DNA of 64,000 nt from Paralichthys olivaceus (GCF_024713975.1 NC_091112.1:9408001-9472000), one strand, 5' to 3'; shown: positions 24,001 to 37,688, counted from the first letter of the stretch. Program-made: numbers and translations. The notes: generated by a model from the sequence alone, not told the origin.

Positions 24001-27000
24001 CACAATGCCAAGCGTCTCACTTGTTTGATAACGGGAAGTTAATGTCTAATCTTACTTTATTGTTGCACATTACCACCTGTTCCATTGACGCAGGTGTTAT
24101 TACACATCCAGTACTTTGTACACTTTCAGTACATTTGTCTGCCTGCTTAACCTGACTGTGGTTCAACTCTCAAACTCTTAAAATGTTCAGACATCGAGCA
24201 GTTAGGCTGCTACTACCTGAAATCTTTTGGGTGTATTTTAGATAATAGATAGGGATTAAATGTAACTCTAAAGATACAGTGCAACATTATGGATGGTAAA
24301 ATATGCAACAGCATATTCTCTTGATGGAAATTACTTTAGCCTGTCTTGCACTGTCACAGTCCGTTTTTTTTTTCTCCTTCCCCTGTCAATAATGATGGAG
24401 GTGACATTGCAAAATGGAATATAAAACATTTTTATTGGTGTTATGCCATTGTATAATGTAAAACGTGTGATTTGTCTGCCTTGTCTCCCTGCAGTGTGGA
24501 ATCTGTCTCTGCTGTATCTCGGTCTTTGAGGACCCAGTGGACATGTCCTGTGGACATGAGTTCTGCAGAGCCTGCTGGGAGGGGTAGGGTCTTCTGTGTT
24601 TATGTGCATGGAAATATTTCTGTTTCCTTCAGTGTGTTACTGTACATCTCCAGTTGCATAAATGTGTCTGTCTCTCTCTCAGGTTCCTCAATGTGAAGAT
24701 TCAGGAGGGTGATGCACACAATATTTTCTGCCCGGCGTACGAGTGTTATCAGTTGGTGCCCGTGCATGTGATAGAAAGTGTGGTTTCCAGAGAGATGGAC
24801 CAGCGGTACCTACAGTTTGACATCAAGGTACATATTTGTATGCCCAATCACATCTGCTGTTTGGGTCCTTCTATTTGTCCTCCTTCACTTCTTTTGACAT
24901 TATTCTGTTCTTTCTGTTTTTCCCAGGCATTTGTGGAGAACAATCCTGCCATCCGCTGGTGTCCTGCAGCGCGTTGTGAGCGGGCAGTGAGGCTCACCCG
25001 TCCGGGCCCCGGGGACAGTGACCCTCACAGCTTCCCCCTACTTCCCTCCCCAGCTGTCGATTGTGGCAAGGGTCACCTCTTCTGCTGGTACGTTTTATGA
25101 TGCTGTTAAGAGCTGTGTACAAGGGATGTCATAAGAAGTGATACCACAATTCTAAAATATGAATGGTCATCCACTTTATCATTTCATAGTAAAATGTTCA
25201 ACACACCTGAAAGAAAACAAAAAAACTAATGTGAGGCAGATATTGTCTTTTTTTAAACAGCTCAACAAAATAAATACAATCCGATGTTTTTACTTCAACT
25301 TCATTCTTTTATGCGTGTCCACACTGTTGTCTTTCTAGGAAAGAGTAAGTTGTCACTCCTTGAGTCTAAGTGTCTTGTATTCTACTATATGCAGTTCTCT
25401 GTTAACAACTTCTCCTGTTTACAGGGAGTGCCTTGGCGAGGCCCATGAGCCATGTGACTGTCACATGTGGAGGAACTGGCTCCAGAAAGTCACAGAGATG
25501 AAGCCTGAGGAGTGTAAGTCTGTCCTTTTTATTGCTTGTCTGCCCAGGAATTGTTCATGTTGCCAGTGATCATTTGAGCTGTGTCTCAGTGAGCCAGCAC
25601 CACAGTTAACAGCAGCTGTCAGAGCTGCCTAACAGGATGGGTCGGATTTATTTTTATAACATAGTGGCAGGTGTTCAGGTCAGTGATATTTGCCAAATGT
25701 GTGTTTGTGGGTGTGTGCCGGAGGGTGTATCTGCAAGGCAGGTGTTGGACAATTGAGCTTTAGCTGAGCTGTGTGTTTTTGTGTACTTTCCACAGTGGCA
25801 GGTGTGAGCGAGGCCTTTGAGGATGCTGCAAACTGTCTGTGGCTTTTGACCAACTCCAAACCGTGTGCCAACTGCAAGTCGCCCATTCAGAAGAATGAGG
25901 GCTGCAATCATATGCAGTGTGCCAAGGTATACGCACCAAGCTCTTTGTCAGCTGCGAACATGTGTGAACATTGTATAGATAGTTCTGCTGCCTGACAGGT
26001 AACATTTCCAATATTTTATCATGCTGTGCACTGAATGTTGGTTACGGTTACTACAATATCTTCTGTCTCTCTCTTTCTTTAGTGTAAGTATGATTTCTGT
26101 TGGATCTGTCTGGAGGAGTGGAAGAAGCACAGCTCGTCAACAGGAGGCTACTATCGCTGCACTCGCTATGAAGTCATCCAACAGCTAGAGGAGCAATCCA
26201 AGGAGATGACTGTAGAGGTACAAACACAGTCACAGAATGCACACTCAGACGATCACTTTAATCTCTCACATGCACAAATATTATCACGATAACGTACACA
26301 TTTCCACCTGCAAGCCTCCATCACCTTACACATGATGAAGAACATGTTCATACCCGAACAGCATTACATACACTAATAATTTTATATGACCAACAGCATT
26401 TAAACAATTCTTCATTAAAATGTCTAAAAAAAGAACTAAACATATGTTATACTATTTATTTTGTTGACATGTTTACTCCTCTTATTCAAAATGTTTCCAA
26501 CAATGTTCCAACCCAGAGAATATCCCAACTGTATTCAAGGTAACAGGATGTTTCACTTTGGTCGCCTGTTAATTGCGTCATACCCTTACATGTGGCTTTG
26601 CCAGTCTCTACTACGATCTACTATAAAGAAAAAACACACTGCTAGCCGGTTGGCTGTATTTACCTTCTACTTGTTTGCATCGTATCACCTGATGTGTGTA
26701 AATGTGTGATACATTTCCTCATCTGTGAACATGATTTAAGCCTGAGTCACGTCAGGTTTTTATCTGCAATTGATGTGAAGACAACCATGACATCATCAAA
26801 TAGGTCTTTTGTTATTGTTTCGATTGAGAGACCCCTAATGGTCGAAGTTAAATATCGTACATTTGAAATTCTCACATAATCATAATCCCTAACTTGATTT
26901 TGTTACAGGCAGAAAAGAAGCACAAAAGTTTTCAGGAGCTTGACCGTTTCATGCACTATTACACTCGCTTCAAGAACCATGAACACAGTTATAAGGTAAC

Positions 27001-28729
27001 GCTCTCTTCGCGCTCACATGCACAATTTTGTAACAGCTAAGAGCTGTGTGGAGTTTCTAAAGGAGTTGTTAATGGAAACCTCTGAATATCATGATCATTG
27101 CATATCAGACGTCTGCTCTCTGTCCATTAGTTGGAGCAGAAGCTGCTGAAAACGGCTAAAGAGAAGATGGAGCAGCTGAGCAGAGCCTTCATTTGCCGTA
27201 AGCTTCTCCTTCACTGACCTCACCCTGTGGTTGGGAAGAGCTATTTCAGAATAAATATAATCACTATTACATTGCTCTCATCCTCGACAATACATCCAGT
27301 CATAATGATAAGTGTGCGTGTATGTGTGGATCTTTTCTGGTGTAGGTGAAGGCACTCCTCCAGACACGAGGTTCATCGAGGACGGTGTGTGCGAGCTGCT
27401 GAAGACGCGGCGCGTGCTGAAGTGCTCTTACCCATACGGCTTCTTCCTGCAGCCAGGCAGCACCCAGAAAGAGATATTTGAGCTCATGCAGGTGATCTCC
27501 TTAATACAATATCGGTTAGGCATGCATCCTTGGCGAGAACAAGACTAACAACTTTATCAGCCACTTCTGTGATCCAGAAAGAGGCCTGTTGATTCAACGC
27601 TACAGGGCTGAAATGGTTATTGTTAGTAGATTCTCTGGCATTTTGACTATTTGATTTGTACTTATATGTAGGAATGGGCATTTTGCCCTTTTTAACATGG
27701 TAGGATGATCAATTTCAAAAGAAAAATTAATAGAAGTTTGTGAAGATGTTTTGAGCAGAGCAACTTTCTTTATGGACAAACAGCAGTTAAAAATGTAATG
27801 CAAATCCCTTTTTAAATTTCTTTGGTTAAGTGGAAGATATTTTTTTCCTTAACAGACGGATCTGGAGATGGTGGTGGAGGATCTGGCGCAGAAGGTGAAC
27901 CGGCCGTACCTGAGGACACCGTGCCACAAGATCATCAGTGCAGCCCGGCTGGTCCAGCAAAAGAGGCAGGAATTCCTGGCATCTGTGGCCCGTGGCGTGG
28001 CTCCCAATGACTCTCCTGAGCTTCCCCGCAGGAAGTGAGGACAAACATGATAATACATAAACAAAATGTGTTTTTTCTTTGCTCAGTTTAAGAAATTCAC
28101 AAAAGAGACACAGGCAGTAATTCAGGAGACGAAGTACAGTTATAAATACCTGTGAGAAATGTTTGTGTTTGCTTTTCTTTCAGCTACCCGGGAGGATCAT
28201 GGGACTGGGAGTACCTGGGTTTTGCCTCTCCTGAGGTAAACAGAGAATTTCACACCACTAAAACAATGCCTTTATATTTTACTAAGATAATGCTACTCTT
28301 CAAAAGAAAATGCTGGTACAGTTGGTGACCTATTTCTTTATGAGGTTATATGATGCATGAATACGTCTGACTTAGTTTGCGTATGTTTTAAGATGGGGAG
28401 TCGTCACTCTGTACTGGGAGCAGATCAAAGAGAGAGACAGTCACAGGTAACGCACCGTAATCTTCCTGGTATCTTTTGCATGTGCATGGACTGAATTCTG
28501 ATTTGCAACACAGCTGCTTGGAGTAGCTTTTGTAGTAACTCAGTTTGAATCCCTCTCTGCAGGATTATGCTGACATTCAGTACCGTCGTAGACACCGGCC
28601 GCGGCGCAGAGGAGACATGCTGAGTCTGCACAACCTCAGAAGCAACAGCAACACACCAGAGACCAGCAGGAGAAGTGACAACACAGGTATGGAAAACAGA
28701 CCTTATATAGAGACATATATAATTAAAAA

Positions 28730-28765
<36 letters not shown>

Positions 28766-30509
28766 CACAGGATATATTACACATGCATGGTACCATATGC
28801 ATCAGATTTGTTTTACAGCACTGTATTTGTATTGACTATGTATCCCAGTCCAACTCCATTCTCTGCCTCATTTATAAATTCTGACTTATCACTGCACCAG
28901 ACAACCAGCTAATGGGATTTTACTTTATTGCTCCTTGAATCAGATCTGTCAAAGTGCACACAGGCACTGATGTCTGGGATCAATTGGCGGTCAAGTAAAG
29001 AAAGAAAGAAAAGTAGCTTGATTTAACGCAACATTTTCTCTTCCAGAAGCTCCAGAGAGGAGCGAGGGACGTAGGAGAGTGCTGGGCTCGCTGGATGAAG
29101 ACGACCCGAACATCCTCCTAGCAATCCAGCTGTCGCTCCAGGACTCCCGCAGAGAGCGAGGCCTGGAGGGAGTGCTGGACGGGCGACCGGAGCTGGAGCA
29201 TGCCCTGGACAGAGGACAGGAGAGGAGGCCGGGTCCAGCGGGTGACCTCAGAGAGGTTGCGTTGCACTCCCTCAACACAGATGGTCCTCTAGGAGCCAGA
29301 CGCTCGTCCTTCCCCGCCTCTCTCCTTGATCCTCCTCGGCCCCCTAACAGGACAGACTCCACTTCCCAGGCTCCCACGTCCATCCCCCTCCCGCCCCCAC
29401 CTCCCTCTCTCAGTGCAGAGCTGCTGGAGTTGGGAGACAGCCTTATGAAACTGGGGAACATAACCACTCCTTACGACCTGAACACACACACGCAGGAACA
29501 GCTCTGCTCGCACCACACATACAACCACGGCGCTCTCAATGCTCCTTATGCCGCTGAACCTGCTTATAGCGACTGCAGCCATAGACAAGACCATATCACC
29601 ATCACAAATCCTCGCTATGATGGCAAAGATCAGAGTTACTGCCACTCCAGTGCTTATTTGGCTGACACTGAACACACTGCCTCCTGCGTAATAGATCGCA
29701 CCCAAATCACACAAAACCCCGCCCTTCCTTGTCCATATAACCGGGAACATGCGGCCACATACGACAGCACCCCGAAACCAGACAGCTCTTACAACCCCTG
29801 CCCAGAACACAGTAGCTCTTACACTCAGGAGCGGCCCGCTGCCTATGTTCTTGAGCGCCCACCCAAAACAGACCCCCAGGACCCTGCCCAGTTGTGCCTC
29901 CCATCTCCAGAGCTTGAGCCGGAGCTGCTACTTTCACCAGTGATCCCCCCGGGGGGCCCTTTCACACCCAGTGACCCTCAGAGTCTGGAAGCCCTGGACC
30001 CCACAGCCAGTGCCCAGCTGCTGGACAACATCATGGCCTGGTTCAACAACAACATCAACCCGCAGAACAACCCCCAGAGCCTGGCCCTCATCCCCTCCCC
30101 GCCCACCACAGAGACCGAGTCCTCCCCTGACACACACACTGAGACTGAGAGCCAGACCTCCAGGGGCGTGACCCCCGCCCCAATCTGGCAGCCCCTGGAG
30201 GGTGAGCCACAAGCGGACGGAGAGTTGGTGAGTCTCTATTTAGGTGCTGCCGGGGCGGAGGCCCCGAAGGCATTGAGGCCAAGCACTCTGGAGCTGGAAC
30301 ACAGAGAGGCTGGCAAGGAGGGTGTGGACGAAGGGTGTGTGGCGGACCTGTCGCTGGACGAAGCGCGCACACACCCGTGCACACACTCCCAACGTGCAAA
30401 CAGCCCCGCAAACACTGCCCCGGCCACAGAGACAGACTTAGATCTCGTTCTTCAGCTGGAGGTGGATGAATCACCTGAGGAGTGGGAGGAGCAAGTGCAC
30501 CTGGTGTGA
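18023..30509 (+). CDS. ankib1: Ankyrin repeat and IBR domain-containing E3 ligase
   Basis: Coding exons: 18023-18210, 21545-21716, 21847-21978, 22599-22790, 23407-23524, 23686-23906, 24495-24583, 24683-24827, 24927-25087, 25425-25513, 25796-25926, 26083-26217, 26909-26995, 27131-27197, 27346-27491, 27856-28034, 28184-28235, 28563-28686, 29047-30509 (3891 nt, 1296 residues). An extra in-frame exon is possible at 28393-28446. The start [12 protein letters not shown] and end EEQVHLV match ANKIB1. Ankyrin repeats fill about residues 45-190. RING1 begins CGICLCC at 342, the IBR follows, and RING2 contains NEGCNHMQC with probable catalytic Cys539 (HHARI-type RBR transfer). A UIM ([15 protein letters not shown]) sits near 829-843. 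RBR ligases take ubiquitin from E2 onto the RING2 cysteine, then onto substrate. It is longer than the human protein (about 1089) through a Tyr/Pro-rich insertion in the last exon. Confidence 0.95.
18211..21544 (+). other. ankib1: ankib1 intron after first coding exon
   Basis: 3.3 kb of intron with no recognised nested gene. A GT-rich stretch lies near 20790-20815 and a C-rich tract near 20889-20910. Confidence 0.6.
28393..28446 (+). other. ankib1: Candidate 54-nt cassette exon of ankib1
   Basis: Between a TTTTAAG acceptor and a GTAACG donor lie exactly 18 codons without a stop, in the same phase (0) as both neighbours. They would insert [18 protein letters not shown] after the ...GFASPE segment. 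The human protein as I remember it lacks this piece, so the exon would be optional or lineage-specific. Confidence 0.4.
28732..28764. repeat. (AT)n microsatellite
   Basis: About 16 TA dinucleotides in the last ankib1 intron. Confidence 0.9.
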
Positions 30510-33284
30510 TGTAGTAGAGAGAAAGTTGAATTAAATGGAGAAAGATAGAGATGAGAGAGTGATGAAAGAGGGAAGAAAATCATCATAGAGAGCAAAACAC
30601 TAATGGAAAAAGAGATGCATCAGTGAAAGATGTAGGTCTTAGCAGGTTGAGTGTTTACTGTATGTAATATACTGTATCTAGAGAGGACATGAAGCCCTGC
30701 AGACTTTGTCCAGTAAAGATGATGTCATACGCAGTTTGATTTATAATTATTATTATTTTTCAAGTGCTTTTGTTTGTTTTTGAAACAGACAAACTATTCT
30801 TTGAAGACGAGTATTTAAAACAGCTTACGTCAATGGAAAGCTACTGATATCACACATAAGACATAAAATGCTGCACATGTTTTTGTTATTTTCTTATTTT
30901 TATTTATTCCCCACCTCCTGTATTTGTCTCCTCAGTTTGTTCAGGGTGTAGTTTTGGTGCTGCTGAAAATCCAAACTTGCCTTGTAAACACTCACACTTC
31001 ATTCACACACACACACTGACCCAACCACGAGCTTTTTCAGAGTCCCAAGAGCCAAAACACGGTCATACCTGTAACCTTGGAGCTTGTTAGCGTACTGTAC
31101 AATCAGAGGGGCCTAATTCAGAGTTTTGGACCTTCACGCACACTGTGCCTGTTTTACGAGAGCCAACACACTACTGATCTTTCCTTTTCGGGAGGCCGCG
31201 CAAGAACCACGATTCGCCCGTCTGCTCAGTGAACTTCACTCTGGTGCGACTGGCTTTATCTGGATGTTGTGTATCAATTATTTTGTAATACTCAAGACGA
31301 TCAGAGGATGAATTGTTTTGTCCCTCTGCACTGCAAGGTCAGGGGTCGCTCTCAGCTTCAGAGCAGCAGTAGGAATTCATTGTCTTGCTCAAAAGAACTG
31401 TTGCATCATGGGTGCTCGTTTTCAGGGGGGATTGATCCCCTTTATTTTTCCTGCTCGCTGACACATCCAGCTACTCATTCCTCAAACTTCTGTCTTCATC
31501 AGAGACAAGCTGTCATCCATACGTTTCATTAAGATTTCAGTATTTTAGCTGCTTTGGCTCAGTTTTCAAAACGGTTTCAATGTGACACAAGATGCTTTAT
31601 GCTTACACAACGAAAAGAGTCTCATCAGTGATCAAATAAATCTGTCCTTATAAAATGCTGTAAAACATTAACTAAATCTGTAACCATTAAGTTTCTTGAA
31701 GATGTGTCAGAGAATGATTACAACATCAAAAAAAACATCTAATGTTAATACATATAAGGAAGTCTGGAGTAAACAGTTTACTGCATTCGTTTTAATTTAA
31801 CTTACAGCAGAATGTTTCCAGACTCCTCCACATTCCTGGAAAGCGTCACATTAGACCACAATGCGTTTTAAATAAGAATGTATTAGTTTGTTTTCACATT
31901 GATCTGAGCTTTAGCAGCTAAAATGAAGCAAATGAAAATACTAGAGACGTTTGCTGTTTCATATCTTTTCCACTACTGATGGCGAGTACAGTGCTCTGTT
32001 GTTAGTGGGCAGATCCGTTGGGTTTTTACTGTAATTTATCCATTTTTATTCCTTATTACAGAGATGAAATCTCTTCCAGTTGAGACCAGAGTCGTTGGGT
32101 CTGTGTGCCTTTTTTGTTGTTAATCGTATTTGTTTTATTTGTCTGTATTTATTAGTGTCATTACTTTTTAAAAGGAGTTGCTAATGAACGTAATCGGAGG
32201 ACACACCACTCGCGGCTGTTGCCACAAATACACTGAGGTTTTTGATGCACATTAGTATTGTTTGTTCTTTCAGCCCTGATTTATCTGACTCGACTTCATC
32301 CCCAGAGAGAACAGGTTCATGTTTCAACCAATTTATTTAATCAGAAATATTTTTGAGGCTCTGTTAATGAATTAAATCTCAATTATTCACTTATTTGATT
32401 GTCCACGATAATTAACATCCACTTTATCTTAATGTTGCTGAAGTCTAGACCTCTGATTACTTCTTCAAACGTGATGTAGAACTCTGACTCCTGGCTGGTC
32501 ATTCACACATCTTCAAACATTATTGCCCAACATTGATGTTTACAACAGAATTGAACACTGCCTGTTGTGTTGAGATATGATATGATGCTTTGGGGACTGG
32601 GATGGTAATAAGAATGGAGTGTTTTTAATTATAATCTGGTGGCATGAAAAAAACAAAAAAACAAATGTAAAGAAATCCTGAAAAAAAAAATCTGACTTTG
32701 TTGAAAATCCTTGCTCTACGTTACCAAAACAGACAATTAAATACAGAAGAGAGAACCTGACATGCAATCATGGATGCATCACTTATAACTGATCATGTGC
32801 TTGAGGCTTGTTTTTAAGTGAAATCCTCCGCAGAAAAGAATGTTCTCCTCTCTGTGCGGAACATCAAGCTGCGGAGGTGCTGGAACAGGTTGTAGTTTCT
32901 GATGGAGACGTTTTCTTGAAGCCTCCGGAGACGTTGGTGTTGCCGCTGACGTCTCAAACTCTTTTCACTGCTCGATCAACAGGACTGATTTTAGGTTGCA
33001 TGGTGCTGCGGAGGAAGCACAGAGGCCTTTTTAATTTGCACATGCATGCTGTTGATGCATTTCACTAATCCAGTGCTGACAGGCAGGATGTGGAGAACTG
33101 ATGAGTGATGCTTTGATTATTATTATATTATTATTATAATTATTATATTCTTTTTTGTTTTCCTTATTAGAGTTGGATTTATGGCATCAGGGGAATGGTC
33201 CTGTGCCATTTTGTAATCCATATATAATTTGTCTATTTTAATGGTCCATTAAACAACAACTTCAGAATTCAACAATGAAATAAA
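30510..33284 (+). other. ankib1: ankib1 3'UTR (probable extent)
   Basis: After the TGA at 30507-30509 no coding sequence is recognised. AATAAA hexamers occur near 31635 and at 33279-33284; the latter, with an ATTAAA 30 bp upstream, is a reasonable distal end. The open frames within are short and unrelated to known proteins. Confidence 0.5.
33279..33284 (+). terminator. ankib1: Possible distal ankib1 poly(A) signal
   Basis: AATAAA followed by A-rich and then TTG-rich sequence; the last clear hexamer before the spacer to snrpd1. Proximal use near 31635 is equally possible. Confidence 0.4.
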
Positions 33285-34600
33285 AAATGAAATTGCACTC
33301 TCATTGATAATACTTGATACATTCCCAGTCGGTCCATGAGAGCGGTTTGATGTGTGGCCAAAAACTGTAAATGAAAGTGTCAGTGCAAAGTTTACTCTCA
33401 ATAAAAAAGAACTGAAAGCGTGTCGCTATGAGCTCGGTGTCAAGTTCTCTGTTGCAGAAATCTGCAGAGGAGAGAAGAGGCTGCTTCAGATTTCGCTGCT
33501 TCTTCTTTCCTTGATCCACACGATCATTCTGATTATTATAATAATTATATTCTCTAAATTCATATATATTCTGCAGTAGTTTAAAACAGTTGTCAGTGGA
33601 TTCGGGAGAAAACCTCACAGATGGTCAAACACAACATGATCATTATTTAAATATTGAACCCTTGATTGTCAATACTGTCAATTTACATACAATTCTATCT
33701 ATAAAGAATGTATTCACGTCTTAGCTGTGGGACATTCCGTCTAACAATGCTACATCAATTCCATATTCAATTAAACAGCTCTTTAATTCATTCCATAAAT
33801 AAATAAACCCGAAAAATGTGTCTTTCACTAACGTTTGTTCTTTTAAAACAAACACTGCACTGGAAAATGTCAAACTAGAGGGATTTCACAGCAACATGTT
33901 ACTGAATAACATTCTATGAATTATTAACATCTCCAGCAGGAACAAACTGATTCAGACGACGTCTCAAAGTTCCATCAGTGCGTTTTATTGAGATTCAGAT
34001 TCACTCGAAGATTTTGTACTGGGCTTTCAAGTAAATATACAAATATCTTTGTTGTCAGTGTGTAAATGTGAAGTAGAATCAGGTTTTCTCTTTTCACAGA
34101 TGAAGACATTTGATGTCGTAGTGTGAATAATAAAATAATTAATAGTTGAACTTCATGTAGCTGCTTCAGAGTCCTGGTGTCTGTTTATTCAGACTCACTG
34201 GGACACACGAATAGAACAGAGCCACAGTTAATGTCATCAATATGTTTCTACGATGACAAGTCCATTTGTCTGCTGTGAAAAAGAACCAACCTACTACCAT
34301 TAACAATAGAATCAATTATAATGTCTAAAACTTTTAAATATAACAAACGTAATTTGAAAATCAAGTCACTTACAACAGGAGAACCTCTTTAGGATACAAA
34401 ACTAATTTTACAAGATAACGTTGGTTTCTTTATTGTTGGGGTTTCTTTTCAAATACAGCGCATGAATTTGATCATGTGTGATTTCTGCAGAGTTACAGGT
34501 TTTTAAATGAAACAGAAGAATAGAGTTTTAAATATAAAACAGTTGTGAAGTTATAAATAAGTTATAAATATGATACAGTTGTGAAGAAAGTGTTGTTATG
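33285..34600. other. Spacer between ankib1 and snrpd1
   Basis: No gene seen; AT-rich. A further AATAAA near 34127 could belong to a longer ankib1 tail. Confidence 0.5.
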
Positions 34601-34619
34601 TCCTGACTCCACCAGTAGG

Positions 34620-34784
34620 CGGCGGTGTGGTTCGACGAGACGCCTCCTCTTCCTCGTCTCGCGGTATTTACGTCACATCCCCGCGACGGATACGTGAACA
34701 GAACGTCAGCGGCCTGAGTGTAAAACCAGCGTCGTAATTTTTTTCTCATCGGTGGAGGATTCGTTGTCTCAGTCCATCACCATC
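34620..34784 (+). promoter_or_regulatory. snrpd1: snrpd1 promoter and 5'UTR
   Basis: CG-rich block just before the start codon. TTACGTCA at 34668-34675 is a CRE/ATF half-type match. No TATA box is evident, as expected for a housekeeping splicing-factor gene. The exact transcription start is unknown. Confidence 0.6.
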
Positions 34785-37688
34785 ATGAAACTGGTCAGGT
34801 ACGTGGACACAGAGACATTCTGTCTGTGCAGCTCCGAGGTTAAAAATGGAGAAAAGTGCAGAGACGCCGGAGGATGGATGCGGATGTTCGGAGTGAGGCG
34901 GGAAGCGGAATGAATGGAGGCTGGTCCCGGGCTCCTCTCTGCTGCTCGCTCTCTCCGGGCTCCGACACCAATCCACTCATAGAACCACACACAGTCTCAC
35001 ACACAACTTGTGTTTTTTATTTATTATCGAGCCTCTGTCTTCCTTCAGCGTTTGTTTGCTAACTAGCTTAAATTAGCATCAACATGAAGCTTTAAATCAC
35101 TCAAGGGCCTCGTCTCCTGTTGGATTTAAACTTAACTCACACTTTAATTAACTTGTTCTCATTAATAATAATGTGAGTTTTAAAAGTAGTTGTAGCTCTT
35201 TGTTTATATAAAATCGAGGCCCCGCTTCGCCCGTGCACGCTATTGTTTTGGTGCTGTTAGCTCCACGGCTAACGGCTAAACCTAGCTACCCCCAGGTTAA
35301 AGGCACAGTGTGTAGAATTTAGTGACATCTAGTGTTGAAATTGCATGTTGCAGCTTAGTACCCCTCTCCCCACCCTTTCCTTCCAAACATGAAAAAGAGC
35401 CTGTTTAATTTGTCTAGTCTGGACTGATGGGAAAAAAACATGGCGGCCTCTATAGAGAGGACCCCCCATGATGTAAATATATAGTATTAAAACATAAAGG
35501 GCCATTTTTGGTCTAAAGAAAACTACAAGTCATACAACTTAGATGAAACGAACTAGTGAAAACATCATGAGGATTATTCTGCATTAGACATCTGCCTTAA
35601 TCTTACACACTGGACCTGGAAACTCGCTCCAGGGTGCTGAGATTTGTGTTGTGAGCTCATTCGATGATTCCTCTCTCAGGTTTTTGATGAAGCTCAGCCA
35701 TGAGACGGTCACTATCGAACTGAAGAATGGAACCCAGGTCCACGGCACCATCACAGGTGAGTGTAGTTTGCTGCAGCATGAAGATGTGTTGATCTTTATA
35801 AACTGCAACAAAGCTTATTTGTGGAGTTCAGGCTTAATGACTCATGTTATTTTGCTGGTGTTGTGTGATTAACAAACAGGCAAATTAATATGCAACAGCT
35901 GAAGGTTCTGCATGCAAACACAATTATCCTGCTCATCTAGTTGTGATGATTTAACTGTGACCAGTCGTGTCTGGTTGTGTTGGAAATGTGCTTTGCCAGA
36001 TTACAGATGATCTCCCTCTGTACTGATTGATTGTGATAACTGTGTGTTCAAGTCATGTTTGGTAAAGACCACACACGAATGCATAAAATGCATATTGCTC
36101 CTGTGGTGACATCCCAGTGTCTGTAAGCTCCGGTGTTCAGATTTGACTCAAAATGACGTCATTTAAATTTATGTTTTTAGCCTAAATGTCCTGATTTTCT
36201 CCTCTGGAGCTGCTTTCGCTCTTGGATCACAGTGAACATTTAGGCTAGAAGTAAAGTGTAACTGACCTTGTTTCAAGTTGAATTTGAATGCTGGAAAAAT
36301 AAATATGAATCCAACAGGGTTTAAAAAAAAAAAAAAAATAAAGATCAGTTCTTTGTGTGAGTGATTAGAAAACATCAGAGGAGCAGAGTCACTTGTTGAC
36401 CTGCGCAGAGTACCTACGTTCATTCATCCTGTGGGTCAATATAGCTGAATTACTTATACTTTTCTCATTGCTTTCTCTGTCATGAGACCTGGCTTTCCAG
36501 CTTACATTCATACTATGCATTTGTGATGTTACATGATCTTTTACAGCTGAATTCAGTGACTCACTGTAGCACAAATGAAGTTGATACATCACACAAGTTT
36601 TTGTACAAGTTTGACTAGTTTGCCATGTTGCATGTGTCCATTCACTCATAAAGCTCAACTGTGTGTTTGTTTGTGCAATAACACAATTGGCTTGACACGT
36701 GTCCTGGTTTGGTTGTTATAAAGATGGCATTTTGGGAAGAGAGACAGGATATTTGTCATACAACCATAATCTGTGGTCTTATAGACTTTGTTTTAAGATT
36801 CTTTGATTGATGTGTCTCCCCCATCATAATGTCTCAGGTCAACTGAAGTAGTACACAGAAGTCGTCTTATTGCTCGTCATTGTTTTGCCCGTTTGTGATC
36901 GCAGGATTCGTGTGTTCATCATCGCATGTTTGGCCCTCTTCTATTTCTCATGTAGGTGTCGACGTTAGCATGAACACTCATCTGAAGGCTGTGAAAATGA
37001 CCCTGAAAAACAGAGAGCCCACTCAGCTCGAGTCTCTTAGTATCCGTGGCAACAACATTCGCTACTTCATCCTGCCCGACAGCCTTCCACTGGACACCCT
37101 ACTGGTCGACATCGAGCCAAAGATCAAGTCCAAGAAGAGGGAAGCAGGTGAGTGTGGCAGAAATGACAAAGGCCAACAAAAACATAAGAACACCACATCA
37201 CTCTTGTCTTTGTATTTTGTGAATTGCGTTGTGTTTGTAGTTTAGAGAATCGTTCATGCAGATACTTTAATTTTTGCACATTGTGATGTTTCTGAGGGAT
37301 GTCAGTCTGACCCCTTTCATTCACAAGTGTAAGAATTATATCACCACACAACTGTTGATATTGTGAGTGCAAACTGTCCACTCACTCCATTATGTGTTTG
37401 TATATTTCTAATGGTCCCTGATATCAATGTCCTGCACGTTGATCATAAAGATAGGAAAAATAAAAGTTAAAATTTGAGCTGTGCATGTCTGGCTCCTGTA
37501 TCTAGTTTTACATTGTTGCGGTCTAATCGTTGACTGACCTACGTCAATAATTCATTGATATGCTGGTGAAAGTTTGACGAACGTGCTGACTGTTACCGTC
37601 TTGTCCCTTAGTGGCTGGCCGTGGACGAGGCAGAGGACGAGGTCGTGGCAGAGGAAGGGGACGAGGCCGAGGCGGTCCAAGGAGATGA
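34785..37688 (+). CDS. snrpd1: Small nuclear ribonucleoprotein SmD1
   Basis: Four exons, 34785-34798, 35680-35756, 36956-37147 and 37612-37688, total 360 nt or 119 residues, the exact usual SmD1 length. The protein begins [19 protein letters not shown], has the Sm1 motif (about 10-40, with [13 protein letters not shown]) and the Sm2 motif ([15 protein letters not shown]), and ends in an uninterrupted GRG-type Arg-Gly tail closing GGPRR. SmD1 forms the heptameric Sm ring with B, D2, D3, E, F and G on U1, U2, U4 and U5 snRNAs. The RG tail is symmetrically dimethylated by PRMT5 and read by SMN. The first coding exon carries only 14 nt. No unusual residue is seen. Confidence 0.97.
35301..35617. 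mobile_element. MITE with TTAA flank (piggyBac-like), in snrpd1 intron 1
   Basis: The left end AGGCACAGTGTGTAGAATT and the complement of the right end, AGGTCCAGTGTGTAAGATT, match at 15 of 19 positions. A TTAA precedes the left end (35297-35300); on the right the corresponding TTAA has decayed to GGAA. The interior has the familiar fish motifs CATCTAGTGTTGAAATTGCA, ACATGGCGGCC and CATCATGAGGATTATTCT. It is non-coding. Assignment to piggyBac rests on the TTAA target only. Confidence 0.65.
35757..36955 (+). other. snrpd1: snrpd1 intron 2
   Basis: No nested gene or snoRNA recognised. An A-run of about 15 followed by TAAAG lies at about 36324-36343. Confidence 0.55.

Noticed and set aside
29289-29810. 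173-codon minus-strand open frame over the last ankib1 exon
   Set aside because: The sense strand ends in the conserved ANKIB1 C-terminus. The antisense frame has no recognisable domain.
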